A stretch of 64,000 nt of DNA. It comes from Streptomyces laurentii. GTDB taxonomy: Bacteria > Actinomycetota > Actinomycetes > Streptomycetales > Streptomycetaceae. A program made the translations under genes and the position numbers. The stretch covers positions 124,001-188,000 of the forward strand of contig AP017424.1 in NCBI GenBank assembly GCA_002355495.1, read 5' to 3'. Of this stretch, positions 63,439 to 64,000 are shown one piece after another. Numbering within the stretch: the stretch's first letter is position 1; each line of letters opens with the position of its first letter. Below the pieces are notes generated by a model. That model had not been told where the DNA came from and ran no database searches. It saw nothing but the letters and a program-made list of their open reading frames with translations.

Positions 63439-64000
63439 TCACCGGCGGCGGTAGTCCGGGGCGCGTTTCTCCGCGAAGGCGCGGGCTCCCTCCTTCGCGT
63501 CCTCGGTCGCGAACACGGGCCAGCCGCGCTTGAGTTCGGCGGCGAGGCCGTCCTCCTCGGTCATGGCGGCGGTCTCGTAGACGGACGCCTTGACGGCCTC
63601 GACGGCGAGCGGGCCGCAGGCGTTGATCCGGTCGGCGATCTCCAGGGCCGTCTCCAGGGCCGTTCCGTCGGGGACGACGCGGCCGACGAGCCCGATGCGG
63701 GCGGCTTCCTCGGCGGGGTAGGGGCGGCCGGTGAGGAGCATTTCGAGGGCGTGGGTGCGGGGGATCTGGCGGGGCAGCCGGACGGTGGAGCCGCCGATGG
63801 GGAACAGGCCGCGGCGGACCTCGTACAGGCCGAAGGTGGCGGACGCGCCGGCCACGCGGATGTCGGTGCCCTGCAGGATCTCGGTGCCGCCCGCCACGCA
63901 GTGGCCCTCGACCGCCGCGATGACCGGTTTGCGGGGCGATAGTGGCGCAGCATGGCCTTCCAATGCAGGTCGGGGTCGGCGGCCATCCGGTCGCGGTACT
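63439..64000 (-). pseudogene. Enoyl-CoA hydratase (crotonase), frameshifted and 5' truncated by the window
   Basis: One frame reads [20 protein letters not shown] up to RP; the continuing crotonase reads [20 protein letters not shown] to the stop, but in the next frame. A single C missing in the run complementary to G63933-63936 (CGCCCC-GCAAACC instead of CGCCCCC-GCAAACC) explains the shift. The C-terminal part is otherwise normal: [40 protein letters not shown]. It may be a pseudogene or a sequencing error. It is the first gene of the thiolase operon visible here, 38 bases before the DUF35 gene. Confidence 0.82.

Overview
The window is very GC-rich (by eye above 70%), uses NNG/NNC codons almost throughout, and carries a geosmin synthase, two modular chitinases with the chitinase-type operator, a LAL/LuxR regulator, an NsdA-like regulator and SpoIIE-type phosphatases. 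Together these point to a Streptomyces chromosome, probably outside the most conserved core because hydrolases, small regulators and insertion sequences are frequent. No rRNA, tRNA, CRISPR array or phage structural gene was seen.

Layout. 1-5.9 kb: a 5'-truncated GAF-PP2C-ATPase phosphatase; a CstR-like persulfide sensor with a CstB-like persulfide dioxygenase/rhodanese, each behind its own TACCCC-GGGGTA operator; two small exported proteins; a VOC protein. 5.9-14.2 kb: two GH18 chitinases, each with an upstream chitinase-operator sequence, enclosing a TetR regulator, a phosphoribosyltransferase-hydrolase fusion and a CapA-like protein. 14.3-20.3 kb: a nest of insertion sequences. An IS110-family element has been invaded near the 3' end of its transposase gene by a 3,847-bp element with perfect 17-bp terminal inverted repeats and a TAA duplication. 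This inner element carries an IS5-type transposase, three uncharacterised genes and an AAC(3)-type antibiotic N-acetyltransferase. A fragment of another IS110 transposase follows.

20.3-29.6 kb: small unknown and NTF2-like proteins, an asparaginase divergent from a Lrp/AsnC regulator, a secreted protein with a sugar-binding-like tail, a flavodoxin-type reductase, a GntR regulator and a pair of membrane-anchored proteins, the first with a VWA domain. 29.7-38.5 kb: a two-component system, a coupled hydrolase/acyltransferase pair, a RibD/DHFR-like reductase and a Tat-exported molybdenum hydroxylase of two subunits. 38.6-47.5 kb: methyltransferase, OsmC, three GNAT acetyltransferases, a second VOC protein, an SPW membrane protein, a large Pro/Ala-rich protein and a second PP2C phosphatase. 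47.6-56.1 kb: NsdA-like regulator divergent from an APH-type phosphotransferase, an exported amidase, geosmin synthase, an S4 RNA-binding protein. 56.2-64 kb: a large LAL regulator, an ACT-domain protein and a minus-strand run of crotonase (frameshifted), DUF35 protein and two thiolase-like proteins that looks like part of a CoA-thioester catabolic route.

The most noteworthy item is the passenger-carrying IS5-like element with the AAC(3) gene. Next are the sulfide-stress operon with its paired operators, several long perfect palindromes at promoters, and the thiolase-DUF35 operon with a one-base frameshift in its crotonase.
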